A DNA stretch of 64,000 nucleotides, from positions 80,483 through 144,482 of the forward strand of contig DBMP01000022.1 in assembly GCA_002298145.1 (NCBI GenBank), in the 5' to 3' direction. The stretch's first letter is position 1, and each line of letters opens with the position of its first letter. Shown here in pieces: positions 43,524 through 52,404 of the stretch. Origin of the DNA: Spartobacteria bacterium UBA695. GTDB taxonomy: Bacteria; Verrucomicrobiota; Verrucomicrobiia; Chthoniobacterales; Chthoniobacteraceae. A program made the position numbers and the translations under genes. The notes beneath the pieces were generated by a model. It worked only from the letters and a program-made list of their open reading frames with translations, searched no databases and had not been told where the DNA came from.

Positions 43524-45311
43524 CTAAAGAGAGGCGCGCCAGTTGGCGATGGCCTCACTCGTGAGAAGTGCGCGGCGATATACGCGTAGCGCGAGGACCG
43601 TCGCTGTGTTTACCGAGGCGGTTTCCCTGCCATTGGTATGCTTGAGCTGCGGGCTGAATCGCCCCCAGCCAAACTGCCGCTCTTCGCCACCGTCCAAGAA
43701 CTGGCCGTCAACGATGGCGGAAATTAGGTGCGGGCCTCCGTCCACGACGAGGACGACATGGTGGCGTTGCCCTTCGGTAAAAATCGCGGCTTGGGAAGTC
43801 CAGGTGCATCCGGTTTCGCCGTCGTTCATATAAAGCGAGAGGCGTCCTCCTGTCTGGAGGGCGATTTGCAACCCTTGTCCGCTTGAGCTTAAGGTATCTA
43901 GTAATACCTGATTCGAGGTTGCGGGCGCAACTTCAAGAGTGGCCTCGATGGAGAACCCCGTGCGGGTTGGAATGCCGGGGCGGTCTTCGCTCGATTCGTC
44001 GGGAACAAAAAAGTCGTTGAATCGCGGGAACGCAATCTCGGGCTGAAGCGCTTCGCCTTGAATGTCGAGAGCCAGTTCGTCACCGGCTATCTCGCAACTT
44101 TCATGCTGGGAGAAGAGCTTCTCCAGCATCCGTCCGTCGAGTTGATGAAGGCGGGCGATTGTCTTTTGCGTTTCGGTTACGAAATAGTGGCCGCCTTCCT
44201 CCACGAGATCCGGGTAACTCATTCGCGTGAAGGGATCATCGGCGTAGAGGATGATTTCCGGCTGGCTCCATTCAATTTCGAGGCCGTGCGGCGTTGGAAC
44301 TTCCCGGCCCGCCGTTAGCCATACGGGGTTGCGGTAATTGTAGGCATTCCAATCCCCGCGCGCCGCTGTACCGCCGCCGTTGTTGTGAAACCAGTAAAGG
44401 AAACGCCCGTTTTCACAACGCCAGACGAAATTGGCGGCCCGTGGATGTTTGATAAGCCGACCTCCGGAAGTATAGCTTTTGTAGGCGGGCGGAGCCCAGG
44501 TTTTGCCTTTGTCCCGGCTATAAGTGCAGACCGGATAGCCGTCGATCGAGCGGTAAACGCAATAGAGCGTGCCATCGCTGAGTTCAACGATGCTCTGCTC
44601 TTCCGCAATACGTCCGCCGCCGTTGGGAGTGCGCAACCCAACGCCTCCCTCGGGAAGCGTTTCAAAGCGGATTTTTCCGGGAATGCGCTCGTGCAAAATG
44701 TTGTCGCTGCAAAGCAATGCGCCTTCGGATTGCGCAAAAAAGCCGTCTCCCATCGCTGCAATCTTGATATGGGGGAGATACACCTTTCCTGCGCTGCTGA
44801 CGAAAGGCCGTCCAACGTTCCAGAACATCTTGAGCTTGCCCTGGTAAAGGTTGCCGCGATCGATGTCGAAATCCCGGATAGCTATATCATAGCGCTGAGG
44901 GGACCATGAGCGTCCGTGGTCGTCGGAATACTTGAAGACGTAATGGCCGAGGGAATCCACCCGGGTGAAGGGGATGCCCAGCTCGCTTTGGACTTCCTTT
45001 ACTCCGTCGGTATTGTGGTTGTAAAACGCATAAATGCGACCCGACGGAACCTTTAGTAATACCGCATAAGAGGATTCTGGGCCGTTGGCTGGTTCGATAT
45101 CCACCAAGTCGCACCATGTTTTCCCCTGGTCGGTGCTGCGTTGCGCGGTGATGTGCTGACCTCGCTCGCCCTCCTTGCCGCTGCCGGTGGTCATCACGGC
45201 GACCCAGGCCCCGTCATCGGCTTTAACAATGTAAACTTGGTCGCAGTACGTTTCGCCGGGAACGGGCAGGCCGGTGGTAATCAGGCGTGGATCGCTGGAT
45301 GGCGTGGGCAT
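43524..45311 (-). CDS. Asp-box beta-propeller (sialidase-fold) protein with LamG-like C-terminal domain
   Basis: The 595-residue protein has no signal peptide. Asp-box motifs S-x-D-x-G-x-T-W recur (STDQGKTW, SDDHGRSW, SRDKGKTW), giving a six-bladed propeller over about residues 10-400, followed by a concanavalin/LamG-like beta-sandwich (about 415-590: GFSIEATLEVAP, RHHVVLVVDGG, LRVYRRALLTSEAI). Members of this fold include GH33 sialidases but also unrelated hydrolases and lyases. No sialic-acid catabolic genes occur in the locus, so another substrate is likely. Its start codon overlaps the stop of the isomerase gene (TAATG), so the two are translationally coupled. Confidence 0.68.
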   Translation of the reverse strand: MPTPSSDPRLITTGLPVPGETYCDQVYIVKADDGAWVAVMTTGSGKEGERGQHITAQRSTDQGKTWCDLVDIEPANGPESSYAVLLKVPSGRIYAFYNHNTDGVKEVQSELGIPFTRVDSLGHYVFKYSDDHGRSWSPQRYDIAIRDFDIDRGNLYQGKLKMFWNVGRPFVSSAGKVYLPHIKIAAMGDGFFAQSEGALLCSDNILHERIPGKIRFETLPEGGVGLRTPNGGGRIAEEQSIVELSDGTLYCVYRSIDGYPVCTYSRDKGKTWAPPAYKSYTSGGRLIKHPRAANFVWRCENGRFLYWFHNNGGGTAARGDWNAYNYRNPVWLTAGREVPTPHGLEIEWSQPEIILYADDPFTRMSYPDLVEEGGHYFVTETQKTIARLHQLDGRMLEKLFSQHESCEIAGDELALDIQGEALQPEIAFPRFNDFFVPDESSEDRPGIPTRTGFSIEATLEVAPATSNQVLLDTLSSSGQGLQIALQTGGRLSLYMNDGETGCTWTSQAAIFTEGQRHHVVLVVDGGPHLISAIVDGQFLDGGEERQFGWGRFSPQLKHTNGRETASVNTATVLALRVYRRALLTSEAIANWRASL

Positions 45312-46075
45312 TATGCTTGGGCGGGGTATTCGTGGCAAAGATAGCAACGGCGGGGTTCATCTTCAATAATGGTGGGAAAACGCAAGGCCCAGTCGTCGAT
45401 AAAGACGTTGTCACACCAGTCATCGCATACCGAGGAAACCTCGCTGCTAACGGAATAACGGACATCGCCAAAGAGCATGCCTGTCCCTGCTTCCGCCCAG
45501 AATTGGTGGTAGGTCTTGGGCGTGATGGTGAGGCTGTCCCCCGGGCGGAGGCGAATTTCGCTTCCGGAAGCAACCTGATGCCTTTTGCCGTCGATCTGGA
45601 CTACGATATTGTCCGAGCCGGGCTTGCCATCAGCCCCGACCGAGCGCAGCACCACGATCACGTTGCCCCCCGCGCGGTTCACGATGTCCTCGCGTTTCGA
45701 ACGGTGGTAATGCATCGGGGAGCGCTGTCCGGTCGGCTCGATCAATAGTTTTTCCGCATAGGGCTTGGGGTAGCGGGAGTCGTTCGTGCGGCCATTGCGC
45801 AGGGTGAAAAGGGTGCGGCCCAGTTCATGAAAGCGGCCGCTGCCGAAATCGGTGACATCCCAGCCGAGCATGCAATCGCGGACCTCCTGCATTTCATCGC
45901 CTGCCTTTGCCCAATCCTCCACGGACCAGGAGGCGAAGGGGGGCAGCGCAATATTGGCTGCGGCGAGCACCTCACGGGCGGTCTCCACCGAGCGGTTGAT
46001 CGTCGATCTTAAAAGAGTCGCGGCTTGGGCTGGCGGTGTGGCAGCGGAAATGGATGGGGCGGATTTAGTTATCAT
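45311..46075 (-). CDS. D-lyxose ketol-isomerase family sugar isomerase
   Basis: The 254-residue cupin enzyme matches D-lyxose/D-mannose isomerases: LPPFASWSVEDWAKAGDEM (shown by its PPFASWSVEDW core), LGWDVTDFGSGRF, LFTLRNG and the metal site SPMHYHRSKREDIVNRAGGN with His, His and Glu, then TYHQFWAE with the last His. Such enzymes interconvert D-lyxose and D-xylulose or D-mannose and D-fructose using Mn2+ or Co2+. The start ATG 46075 gives MITKSAPS; an ATG upstream would cover the operator palindrome at 46089. It leads the two-gene unit with the Asp-box protein, and shows that a lyxose- or mannose-type sugar may leave the pathway as a ketose. Confidence 0.85.
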   Translation of the reverse strand: MITKSAPSISAATPPAQAATLLRSTINRSVETAREVLAAANIALPPFASWSVEDWAKAGDEMQEVRDCMLGWDVTDFGSGRFHELGRTLFTLRNGRTNDSRYPKPYAEKLLIEPTGQRSPMHYHRSKREDIVNRAGGNVIVVLRSVGADGKPGSDNIVVQIDGKRHQVASGSEIRLRPGDSLTITPKTYHQFWAEAGTGMLFGDVRYSVSSEVSSVCDDWCDNVFIDDWALRFPTIIEDEPRRCYLCHEYPAQA

Positions 46076-46088
46076 AAGTATAGAAACG

Positions 46089-46104
46089 ATATGATCGATC
46101 ATAT
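46089..46104. promoter_or_regulatory. Operator-like site 3: 16-bp perfect palindrome
   Basis: ATATGATCGATCATAT is a perfect 16-bp palindrome, the longest version of the repeated element. It begins 14 bp upstream of the isomerase start, where binding would block transcription or translation start of the minus-strand unit. Confidence 0.75.
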
Positions 46105-46154
46105 AGCATTGACTATGGTCGAGGTTCAAGTATTATCCATCTGTTTTGATAAAA

Positions 46155-46166
46155 ATGATCGATCAT
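46155..46166. promoter_or_regulatory. Operator-like site 4: 12-bp perfect palindrome
   Basis: ATGATCGATCAT lies 43 bp upstream of the relic esterase start on the plus strand and 66 bp from site 3, in the same divergent gap. Confidence 0.72.
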
Positions 46167-46208
46167 AATTCGATTTCGGTTTTCTTGCTGCCCGATATCT
46201 CGTCCCGG

Positions 46209-46520
46209 ATGAAACCGGTTTGCCTTGTAGCGTTGCTTCTGGGGCTTTCGTTTGCCGGTGCGCTTGGCGAAGTTCGTTTGCCTGCGATTCTATCCGACCA
46301 CATGATTCTTCAACGGTCGCCTGCCACTCGCGTTTGGGGAATCGCCGATCCTGGAGAACAGGGCTTGAAGGTTTGGCCCGAGAAAATTCCGGCCCCCATT
46401 GCCATGCGTTACGGATGGGCGGATACCCCGACTTGCAATCTTTACAATGGCGCGGGACTCCCCTCCGCTCCGTTCCGAACGGACAATTTTCCAGCCGCTC
46501 CAGTCAACGCAAAATTCTAA
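46209..46520 (+). pseudogene. Sialate O-acetylesterase relic with a large in-frame internal deletion
   Basis: The 103-codon reading frame joins the two ends of a normally 500-650-residue secreted carbohydrate O-acetylesterase (SASA family). The first 50 codons hold a signal peptide and the conserved LPAILSDHMILQR and VWGIADPGE. The next codons jump to the family's C-terminal end, IAMRYGWADTPTCNLYNGAGLPSAPFRTDNFP (only its core NLYNGAGLPSAPFRTD need be cited). The catalytic SGNH core is absent, so it cannot be an active esterase. The deletion keeps the frame, and the promoter palindrome is intact, so a small secreted peptide may still be made. An assembly error is possible but less likely. Confidence 0.75.
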
Positions 46521-46531
46521 TCGATCATTTC
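46513..46531. promoter_or_regulatory. Operator-like site 5 upstream of the GntR gene
   Basis: ATCGATCA at 46520-46527 (CTAATCGATCATTTCG) sits 52 bp before the GntR start codon and overlaps the end of the relic. It suggests autoregulation. Confidence 0.62.
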
Positions 46532-46578
46532 GCTTGACTAAGATTTCAACCCAACAACATAGTAAGTAGCTAAACTAA

Positions 46579-47292
46579 GTGAACATCAAAACTCCAGCCC
46601 AGAGTGAGCCCCTAAATCAAAGCCTTGGATTTGAAACTCAGGCGGTACGGTTATTCCGTTTGCTTGAGATTGAAATCCTAAGCGGCAAACTCCAGCCTGG
46701 GCAAAGGTTGCTTCGGCGCGAACTCTGCAAGCGTTTCGGATTGAGCCAGGCGACTGTTTCCGAAGCTCTATGGCGACTTGAATCGGACGGCATGGCGGAA
46801 AGTGCTCCGATGTATGGCACTCGCGTCTCGCCGATCACGACGGAAAAGCTTAACGACGAGCTGGCGCTGCGCGAGGCTCTGGAATGCCAGATCGCCCGCA
46901 TCGCGTCCGGGTGCATCAAGCCGAGTCATGTTCCTCGCTTGGAAGAGCTGGCTGACCAGGTGGACAATCTGATTGTGCAGGGCACGGATTATTCCATGAA
47001 GAATATGCAGATCCACCAGGAGTTTCACCTTGAGCTTGCCCGCCTAACCGGCAGTGCCTTGTTGCTCCGGGAGTTGGAGCGTTCCTGGCGGCGGCATTTC
47101 ATGTTTTTTAGTTGGGTGAGCGCCAAAGTGTGGCCCAGCCCTCCCCGGTGGCATCGCCTTTTGCTCGAAGCGATTCTGACCGGAAAGGCGGATATCGCCG
47201 AGCGGGCGATGCGCAAGCACGTCCTTTTTGGCAGCAAACACCAAGTCAAGGTGTTGGAAAAGATTCAGGTCGACGGGCAGGAAACGCCCTAG
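46579..47292 (+). CDS. GntR-family regulator (FadR/FCD subgroup), likely controller of the glycan regulon
   Basis: The 237-residue protein has an N-terminal winged helix (about 20-88: RLFRLLEIEILSGKLQPGQR, LCKRFGLSQATVSEALWRLESDG) and a C-terminal all-helical FCD domain (about 92-225) with IHQEFHLELARLTGS, the Asp/His metal-ligand region common to the subgroup. FCD regulators usually bind small sugar acids or related metabolites and recognise short palindromes. It is the only regulator gene inside the locus and has the same ATCGATCA element upstream. The start codon is GTG at 46579. Its 3' end overlaps the converging gene at 47289 by four bases. Confidence 0.85.
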   Translation: MNIKTPAQSEPLNQSLGFETQAVRLFRLLEIEILSGKLQPGQRLLRRELCKRFGLSQATVSEALWRLESDGMAESAPMYGTRVSPITTEKLNDELALREALECQIARIASGCIKPSHVPRLEELADQVDNLIVQGTDYSMKNMQIHQEFHLELARLTGSALLLRELERSWRRHFMFFSWVSAKVWPSPPRWHRLLLEAILTGKADIAERAMRKHVLFGSKHQVKVLEKIQVDGQETP

Positions 47293-48005
47293 CGGTCGCC
47301 TGAGTTCTGGAGGAACCGGGCTCTCGTGGCCATGTCTTGGTATTGGCTCCACGATTTCTGATATTCCGGAGGAAGGGGCAAATCCGTTGGCGTCGGTCCA
47401 TATTGGAACAAATACGTTTGGTGGTGAAACCGGTAAACCAGCGGGAATTTGGTACGCACGCTGATCCACGCCTCAACCGTACCCGCTCCATCGAGAACGT
47501 AGTGATGGCAGGGCTCTTTTCCAATCACGGCAAGCCCTCTGTAAGCGCCAAGGTTAATCCATGAGAACGCTTCCCATCCGGCCATGACTTGGGGGTCGCC
47601 GACGCTGATTGCGAAGTCCTTTTGCAAAGCTTTGTAATCCACAACCATCACGTTTTTTCCGCTACTGTCGAAATCCAGCATCATTTCCCCGGCAAACCAG
47701 TAGTCCCGTTTTTGACCGTTGTGAAAAGTCTCGATGGCGTGCCTATAGATGCCAAATTTGACGGAATCCACCCGGACCGGTGCCCATGGAGACACGGCTG
47801 AGGCGTCCGGGGTTATGTTTGGGGCCTCTTCTCCGGCGGTCTTGATGATCACGGACCATTGCAACCGGTCTGGCAGCGGCGCAACATAGGGCGCCTGCGG
47901 AGGTGCGTCTGCGGCAGGTTCGGCGGCCAGCGGCAGCTCTGCAATCCACGCAAGAGCAAGTGCGGCACCGATACGCGCGCAGGAAGTCAAAAATCGGGAG
48001 TTCAT
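47289..48005 (-). CDS. Secreted protein of unknown function, fifth gene of the pseudopilin unit
   Basis: The 238-residue protein has a signal peptide (MNSRFLTSCARIGAALALAW..., cleavage near AAEP at residue 29) and one mixed beta domain (about 45-238) with several Trp and Tyr residues: FAGEMMLDFDSSGKNVMVVDY, EAFSWINLGAYRGL, HHYVLDGAGTVEAWISVRTKFPLVYRF cited by its VLDGAGTVEAW core. I do not recognise the family. Its start codon overlaps the stop of the preceding large pseudopilin gene (ATGA), so it is translationally coupled to the cassette and probably works with it, for example as a periplasmic partner. Confidence 0.6.
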   Translation of the reverse strand: MNSRFLTSCARIGAALALAWIAELPLAAEPAADAPPQAPYVAPLPDRLQWSVIIKTAGEEAPNITPDASAVSPWAPVRVDSVKFGIYRHAIETFHNGQKRDYWFAGEMMLDFDSSGKNVMVVDYKALQKDFAISVGDPQVMAGWEAFSWINLGAYRGLAVIGKEPCHHYVLDGAGTVEAWISVRTKFPLVYRFHHQTYLFQYGPTPTDLPLPPEYQKSWSQYQDMATRARFLQNSGDR

Positions 48006-51000
48006 TCGTTTACAGGTTCAAGTTGCAAATCAACGACTTCATTGGTGAATCGGTCAATGGCAATGTGAGCCCAGTAATGGCGTTCCCCATCGACGGTGAA
48101 CTTGGTCAGATCTCTTTGCGCAATGGCGCTGGGGCTATAGCGGCCAGATTGGGCGACGATATCCACCAATAAATTCCACGTGCGGGTCTGCCCCACGCTG
48201 GCCAGACCGCGAATGACGGCTTCCCGAGTCGTTTTGATAAGAGGTGTTGCGGTCGTGCCCGCCGTGCCGGTGACGGAAAGGAAGGCCGTAGCTAACTGGG
48301 ATGAATCCAGCAACGGCCCGGTGGTGCCGGTGGTGAACGCAACCAACTGCTGCGCCAGGCTTTGGGCGTCCGCCGCGCTGAGTGGTATTTTGCCCACCGG
48401 TTCCTGAATCACCCCGCCGAGGGCCGCTTGCAAACAGGTCGCAAGACGGCTGTTGAGGTTAATCTTTCCCGCGGCGACCGCCCCTTCATCTGCCAGAGAA
48501 AAGAGATCAAGGAGAGAGGCATCGGCGCTTTGGCTGGTAAAGAAATCCAGGGTGCGCCACGGGTCATCCCGGAACGCGTAACCCAGTTCCGCCACGCTCT
48601 GGAAGGGGCGATTGAGAATCACGGGGCGATCGGCCGCGTTTTCAAAAGGGTTGCCTCCGCTGGTGCCTGAGGTCAAGCCATAGAGCCCACTATCTGCCCA
48701 GCGCTGGACTCCGTCGCGGTCGGGATAACCGGAACACGTCGAAGATGTGGTGACCTTGTTGGGGCTGGAATTGCGGGCCAGCCAGGCGGGGAAGTAGAAG
48801 GCGCCTTCGTAGGGGGAGACCAGCGTTGGGTCATAAAAAAGACGGGGTATCTCCTGCGCCCCGATATTGGGGGTAAGCATGCTGCCGGAAGTATAAATGG
48901 CATCACTGGCGATGGAACTGACGCTTGAGGCTGGGCTGTGGCCTGCGCCATAGCCACAGGGTTGAGTTGAAGGCCACAGGCTCAAATTGGCAGCGCCGTA
49001 ATTCGCGTCGTATTGCCATTGGTTAAAGCGAATGCTTCGTGGGTCGCTGGTAAAATTGGTGCTGCCATAGATGATGCGGTTTGCCCCCGAAAAAGTCACA
49101 TAGGAGGAACTGCTGAGCTTGGCTTGCCATGCCGTGGCCCAGGCCGCCGGAGTGGCCGGATAGGGGCTTTGGGTGAAGGAAAAAAGAAGCGGCCAGTTGA
49201 TCCCCCCTTTAATAGACGTTACCGGGTCATTGATCCCGGAGTTGAAGGAATAAGCGATCCATTGGTTCGAAGAATTTTGAAATTCCAGCGACATCTGGAC
49301 CGGATTATTCTGGTCGTAGCTGCTAAAGAACCGGACCACGTTCCAGGTATCCGTGCTCGAATAAGAAGTAGGAACCGCGTGGGTTCCCGTGCCGGTGTGG
49401 ACTGTCGGGTCGGTGTTCAAAACGAAGTCGGGCATGCGATAGGCGAAATAGCTGGTGCCCCCCAGCAAAGGGGTGGTGCTCCATCCCGGCGCGGTGGTTG
49501 ATAACGAGGTGAAATCACTCGTGGGCAGAATATAACCAGTGGAGGCGTAAGCCGAGCCGCTCGTAACCGAAGCGGGAAATTCATAGCTGGCATCTATGGC
49601 GAATTTGGAAGCAGGAATGCCGTTATAGCCTTGGTTGGGAGGGTATTTGGAAGGATCGGCCCACTCATTGCACATGAGGAACGATCCTTTAAGATGGATG
49701 CGGACCTTTGGCACTGAGGTGGGCGTCTCAACGAGCCGATTCGGGTTCCACAACTGCCATACAAAATAGGACTGTAACGGAACCGAGGGAAGGGGCGCAT
49801 TTGCGGCAAAGCCGAACACGGGCTTGAAAGCGTTGATCAACGGCAGATTCTCAATGCCGGTCGCGCGCCAATACGGAGTGCCCCCCGCGGCATTGTATTC
49901 GATCACCGTGGGGAAAGAGTCCGTGTCATATTGGTCAATAATGCACGCCCCGATCCGCAATACTTGAAGTGTGAGTTTCTGCTGATGAGTGCTGGGGTAA
50001 TTGACACTGCCGCCTCCGTCGACAGCAAGCGATCCCTGCAATATCCCAGCTTGGAGAAGCTCGAAGAAATTCGGCTCCCGGTTTTCCGAGGCAACTTGAT
50101 CCAGCGTTTTGATGCTGCTCTGGATGCTGGTGGCGAGCGATCCCGTGTAGGTCCAAATGCCGGCAGTCTTGTTCCATTGCAACCCGAAGCAGGCGTGAAC
50201 GGCTTCTTCATACCCTGCTAACGGACCTGAGGGCGTCAGCCATTTAATCCTGGCAAGCGAAAAGCGGCGTTGCAGCAAGGGTTGGCCCTGAACGACCTTG
50301 TAGTTATTGAGGTTCCCCGAATCGTCGTAATGCGTCAGCGTGGTGGTGCCAGTCACCATTGCTCTCACACTGAGAACATCGCGATTGAGAGCGGCCGCAG
50401 TGGTGCCCGAGGTGAGGTAGGTGTAGGGAGCGGTGTAGTTCGTCAGCGGCCTCCAGCTTGGTGCATTGAGGGTGCGGGTGAAATGGGTCAGGTACTGGAG
50501 CGCGGTTGAAGGGAACCCAGCGCGGCTTTGGAAGGCAATCAACTCCTGACGGCTCAAGAATGCCTGATCGCTGAAGCCGTTCCAAAGGGTGCCAGTCGTG
50601 TTCAGAAATCCGCTCGTATTGGAGACGACGGCATTGTAGTACGGCGTGGCAGAGTGGAAGGAAAAATTGCCAGGGAACGAACCTGATGCCTGAGCCGATG
50701 CGTAATTGCGCCAGCCCACAATGTTATCCATCTGGAGCTGAGGAAAACTGATGGGTGGGGTGGCGTTCGCCAGAGCCGTGGTGAGATCGGAATAGGAAAG
50801 GGAACCTTTATAGCCTTTTTGACTATCAGAGGTTCCCGTGGGAAATCCCACCACATTGGCATCGAGCAAGCCGCCCTCGTCGTAAATAACATAGGCATAG
50901 CGGCCAATGACGGTATTGGTGGGGGTGGTGAGCACTTGCGGGCCCTGGTCGGTGACAGTCACCCAATAGGGAACGATTGCGGTGAAAGCGGCGACAGGGT

Positions 51001-51535
51001 CTGTTTTGTCATTGGTGGTGTCGGCCTTGGGAATCAGGTAGTGTTTGTTCCAGCGAGAGCCCGAGATGCTTCGGCCATTGATCGAGGCCGTGGTGGAACT
51101 GACGCCCGCGGAACCGGCTCCTGTTCCGACCCGCGATCCGTCCAGCATTTGAAAGGCAAACTGCGAAGATCCGCTTCTCCGGACATAATTAGGAATGGCA
51201 TCCAGCGTGGCGGCGGTGGCATCTCGCGTGGGCAGCATGTAGGCCGTTGCAGCTGCGGTGCCACCTGGCGAACGAGGCTGGTAAGTGGTGACGTTGTTGA
51301 TCGTCATGGCGGTCGAGCCCATGAGGATCTCTTGTTTCAAATCTCCCAGGATGATATTCGCTGCGCTTAAAGCCAGTTGATCCGCTTTAGCTTGGGAAAA
51401 GCTGCTGTTGGCCAGTTGGCGGTCGGTGACCGTCCGGGAAAAGAAAGCAACGATCAAGCCGGTGGAAAGAACAATGAACCCCAGAATAATGATGAGTGCG
51501 ATACCTTGCTGACGCTTGGGGAAAGGTAGATTCAT
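48002..51535 (-). CDS. Giant GspK-like pseudopilin (Verru_Chthon cassette protein A type)
   Basis: This 1177-residue protein starts QQGIALIIILGFIVLSTGL, a class III prepilin-type N-terminus with Gly before the cut and, as in GspK, no Glu at position +5. The following QAKADQLALSAANIILGDLKQEI helix is typical of GspK/PilX-like proteins. GspK in type II secretion is about 300-350 residues and caps the pseudopilus tip; this one is over three times that size, the extra mass being Ser/Thr/Gly/Trp-rich beta structure. As I recall, the matching family is Verru_Chthon cassette protein A, known only from Verrucomicrobiota. It is fourth of the unit 53684-47289. Confidence 0.72.
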   Translation of the reverse strand: MNLPFPKRQQGIALIIILGFIVLSTGLIVAFFSRTVTDRQLANSSFSQAKADQLALSAANIILGDLKQEILMGSTAMTINNVTTYQPRSPGGTAAATAYMLPTRDATAATLDAIPNYVRRSGSSQFAFQMLDGSRVGTGAGSAGVSSTTASINGRSISGSRWNKHYLIPKADTTNDKTDPVAAFTAIVPYWVTVTDQGPQVLTTPTNTVIGRYAYVIYDEGGLLDANVVGFPTGTSDSQKGYKGSLSYSDLTTALANATPPISFPQLQMDNIVGWRNYASAQASGSFPGNFSFHSATPYYNAVVSNTSGFLNTTGTLWNGFSDQAFLSRQELIAFQSRAGFPSTALQYLTHFTRTLNAPSWRPLTNYTAPYTYLTSGTTAAALNRDVLSVRAMVTGTTTLTHYDDSGNLNNYKVVQGQPLLQRRFSLARIKWLTPSGPLAGYEEAVHACFGLQWNKTAGIWTYTGSLATSIQSSIKTLDQVASENREPNFFELLQAGILQGSLAVDGGGSVNYPSTHQQKLTLQVLRIGACIIDQYDTDSFPTVIEYNAAGGTPYWRATGIENLPLINAFKPVFGFAANAPLPSVPLQSYFVWQLWNPNRLVETPTSVPKVRIHLKGSFLMCNEWADPSKYPPNQGYNGIPASKFAIDASYEFPASVTSGSAYASTGYILPTSDFTSLSTTAPGWSTTPLLGGTSYFAYRMPDFVLNTDPTVHTGTGTHAVPTSYSSTDTWNVVRFFSSYDQNNPVQMSLEFQNSSNQWIAYSFNSGINDPVTSIKGGINWPLLFSFTQSPYPATPAAWATAWQAKLSSSSYVTFSGANRIIYGSTNFTSDPRSIRFNQWQYDANYGAANLSLWPSTQPCGYGAGHSPASSVSSIASDAIYTSGSMLTPNIGAQEIPRLFYDPTLVSPYEGAFYFPAWLARNSSPNKVTTSSTCSGYPDRDGVQRWADSGLYGLTSGTSGGNPFENAADRPVILNRPFQSVAELGYAFRDDPWRTLDFFTSQSADASLLDLFSLADEGAVAAGKINLNSRLATCLQAALGGVIQEPVGKIPLSAADAQSLAQQLVAFTTGTTGPLLDSSQLATAFLSVTGTAGTTATPLIKTTREAVIRGLASVGQTRTWNLLVDIVAQSGRYSPSAIAQRDLTKFTVDGERHYWAHIAIDRFTNEVVDLQLEPVNE

Positions 51536-51536
51536 T

Positions 51537-52403
51537 TTACTGGGGGGTGGTGGCTAAATAAAAGAACCTGCCGTACACACGAATGGACGAAGCTACAGGG
51601 CGGGGAAGGGGGCTTGCGTTAATTTTGCTTTGCCACTGAGTTTCAAGATCGCCGGGTTTCATTCCCTCGGCGAAATCCTCCATTTGTCCCGCCAGGGTGT
51701 TGAGCTGATCCTGGGTGATGAGATTTCGACTACGGGGATCGATCACCGCGATGACGACCGCAATGGCGGCCACATCCCGGAGTCCATTGATCCCAGTGCT
51801 GATCGTTGGATCCCATGGTGTGGCGCTGCAAACACCGTTTTTGAGAAAGTAGAAATACTCGAAGCGGAAGACCTGTGGCCCGATGGTTTCGAAATTGCTG
51901 TCGGTGGCGGCGGAGTTTGTGATGGCAGGCCAGGTGAGCGCGATAGTTTTCGGCAGGAAAACCATGGGGGCTTCCGCGCCCGAGGCACCGTTCCAAAGAA
52001 GGCCTTTGCCGAGCCGTTCAAACTGGAGGTTGGTATTGATGCGGTAGGCCACCAGCGAGACTGGGCTGGGCGAACCGTTGGAATAGCCGGGCACTTCGCT
52101 AAAGAAGGCTAGCAAGTCGTTGCCCGCCTGCGGTGTGGTCTGCTTGACCTTTAGCAAATAGTCAACATCGCCGCGTCTAACCATTCGCGTGAAGTCCGTG
52201 TTCAGCCGGTCCAGAAGAACGCGCGCCTGCTCATTGGCATCCATGTTTTTGGTGGAGAAAACCGTCACGACAGCGGTGCTGTTGACGAGCTGAGTCACCA
52301 TCACCACGAGCAGCGAGAGAACGGCGATCGAGACCAATAGCTCAAGAAGCGTGAAAGCTTTGCGCTCGCCCCTCAACGAGACGTTGTCGGATCGCGGCTC
52401 CAT
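51537..52403 (-). CDS. GspJ-like pseudopilin (Verru_Chthon cassette protein C type)
   Basis: The 288-residue protein has a prepilin leader of 16 residues ending ...GERKA before FTLLELLVSIAVLSLLVVM, with Glu at +5 and Ala rather than Gly at -1. The helix continues into ANEQARVLLDRLNTDFTRMVRR, the pattern seen in GspJ minor pseudopilins. The rest is a beta domain. It lies one base after gene A's start region and two bases from gene B, so the order D, B, C, A is tightly packed. It would sit in the H-I-J-K type tip complex; function inferred. Confidence 0.68.
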   Translation of the reverse strand: MEPRSDNVSLRGERKAFTLLELLVSIAVLSLLVVMVTQLVNSTAVVTVFSTKNMDANEQARVLLDRLNTDFTRMVRRGDVDYLLKVKQTTPQAGNDLLAFFSEVPGYSNGSPSPVSLVAYRINTNLQFERLGKGLLWNGASGAEAPMVFLPKTIALTWPAITNSAATDSNFETIGPQVFRFEYFYFLKNGVCSATPWDPTISTGINGLRDVAAIAVVIAVIDPRSRNLITQDQLNTLAGQMEDFAEGMKPGDLETQWQSKINASPLPRPVASSIRVYGRFFYLATTPQ

Positions 52404-52404
52404 A

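Noticed and set aside
51738..51745. ATCGATCA inside pseudopilin gene C
   Set aside because: Same reason: coding, GC flanks, not upstream of a start codon.
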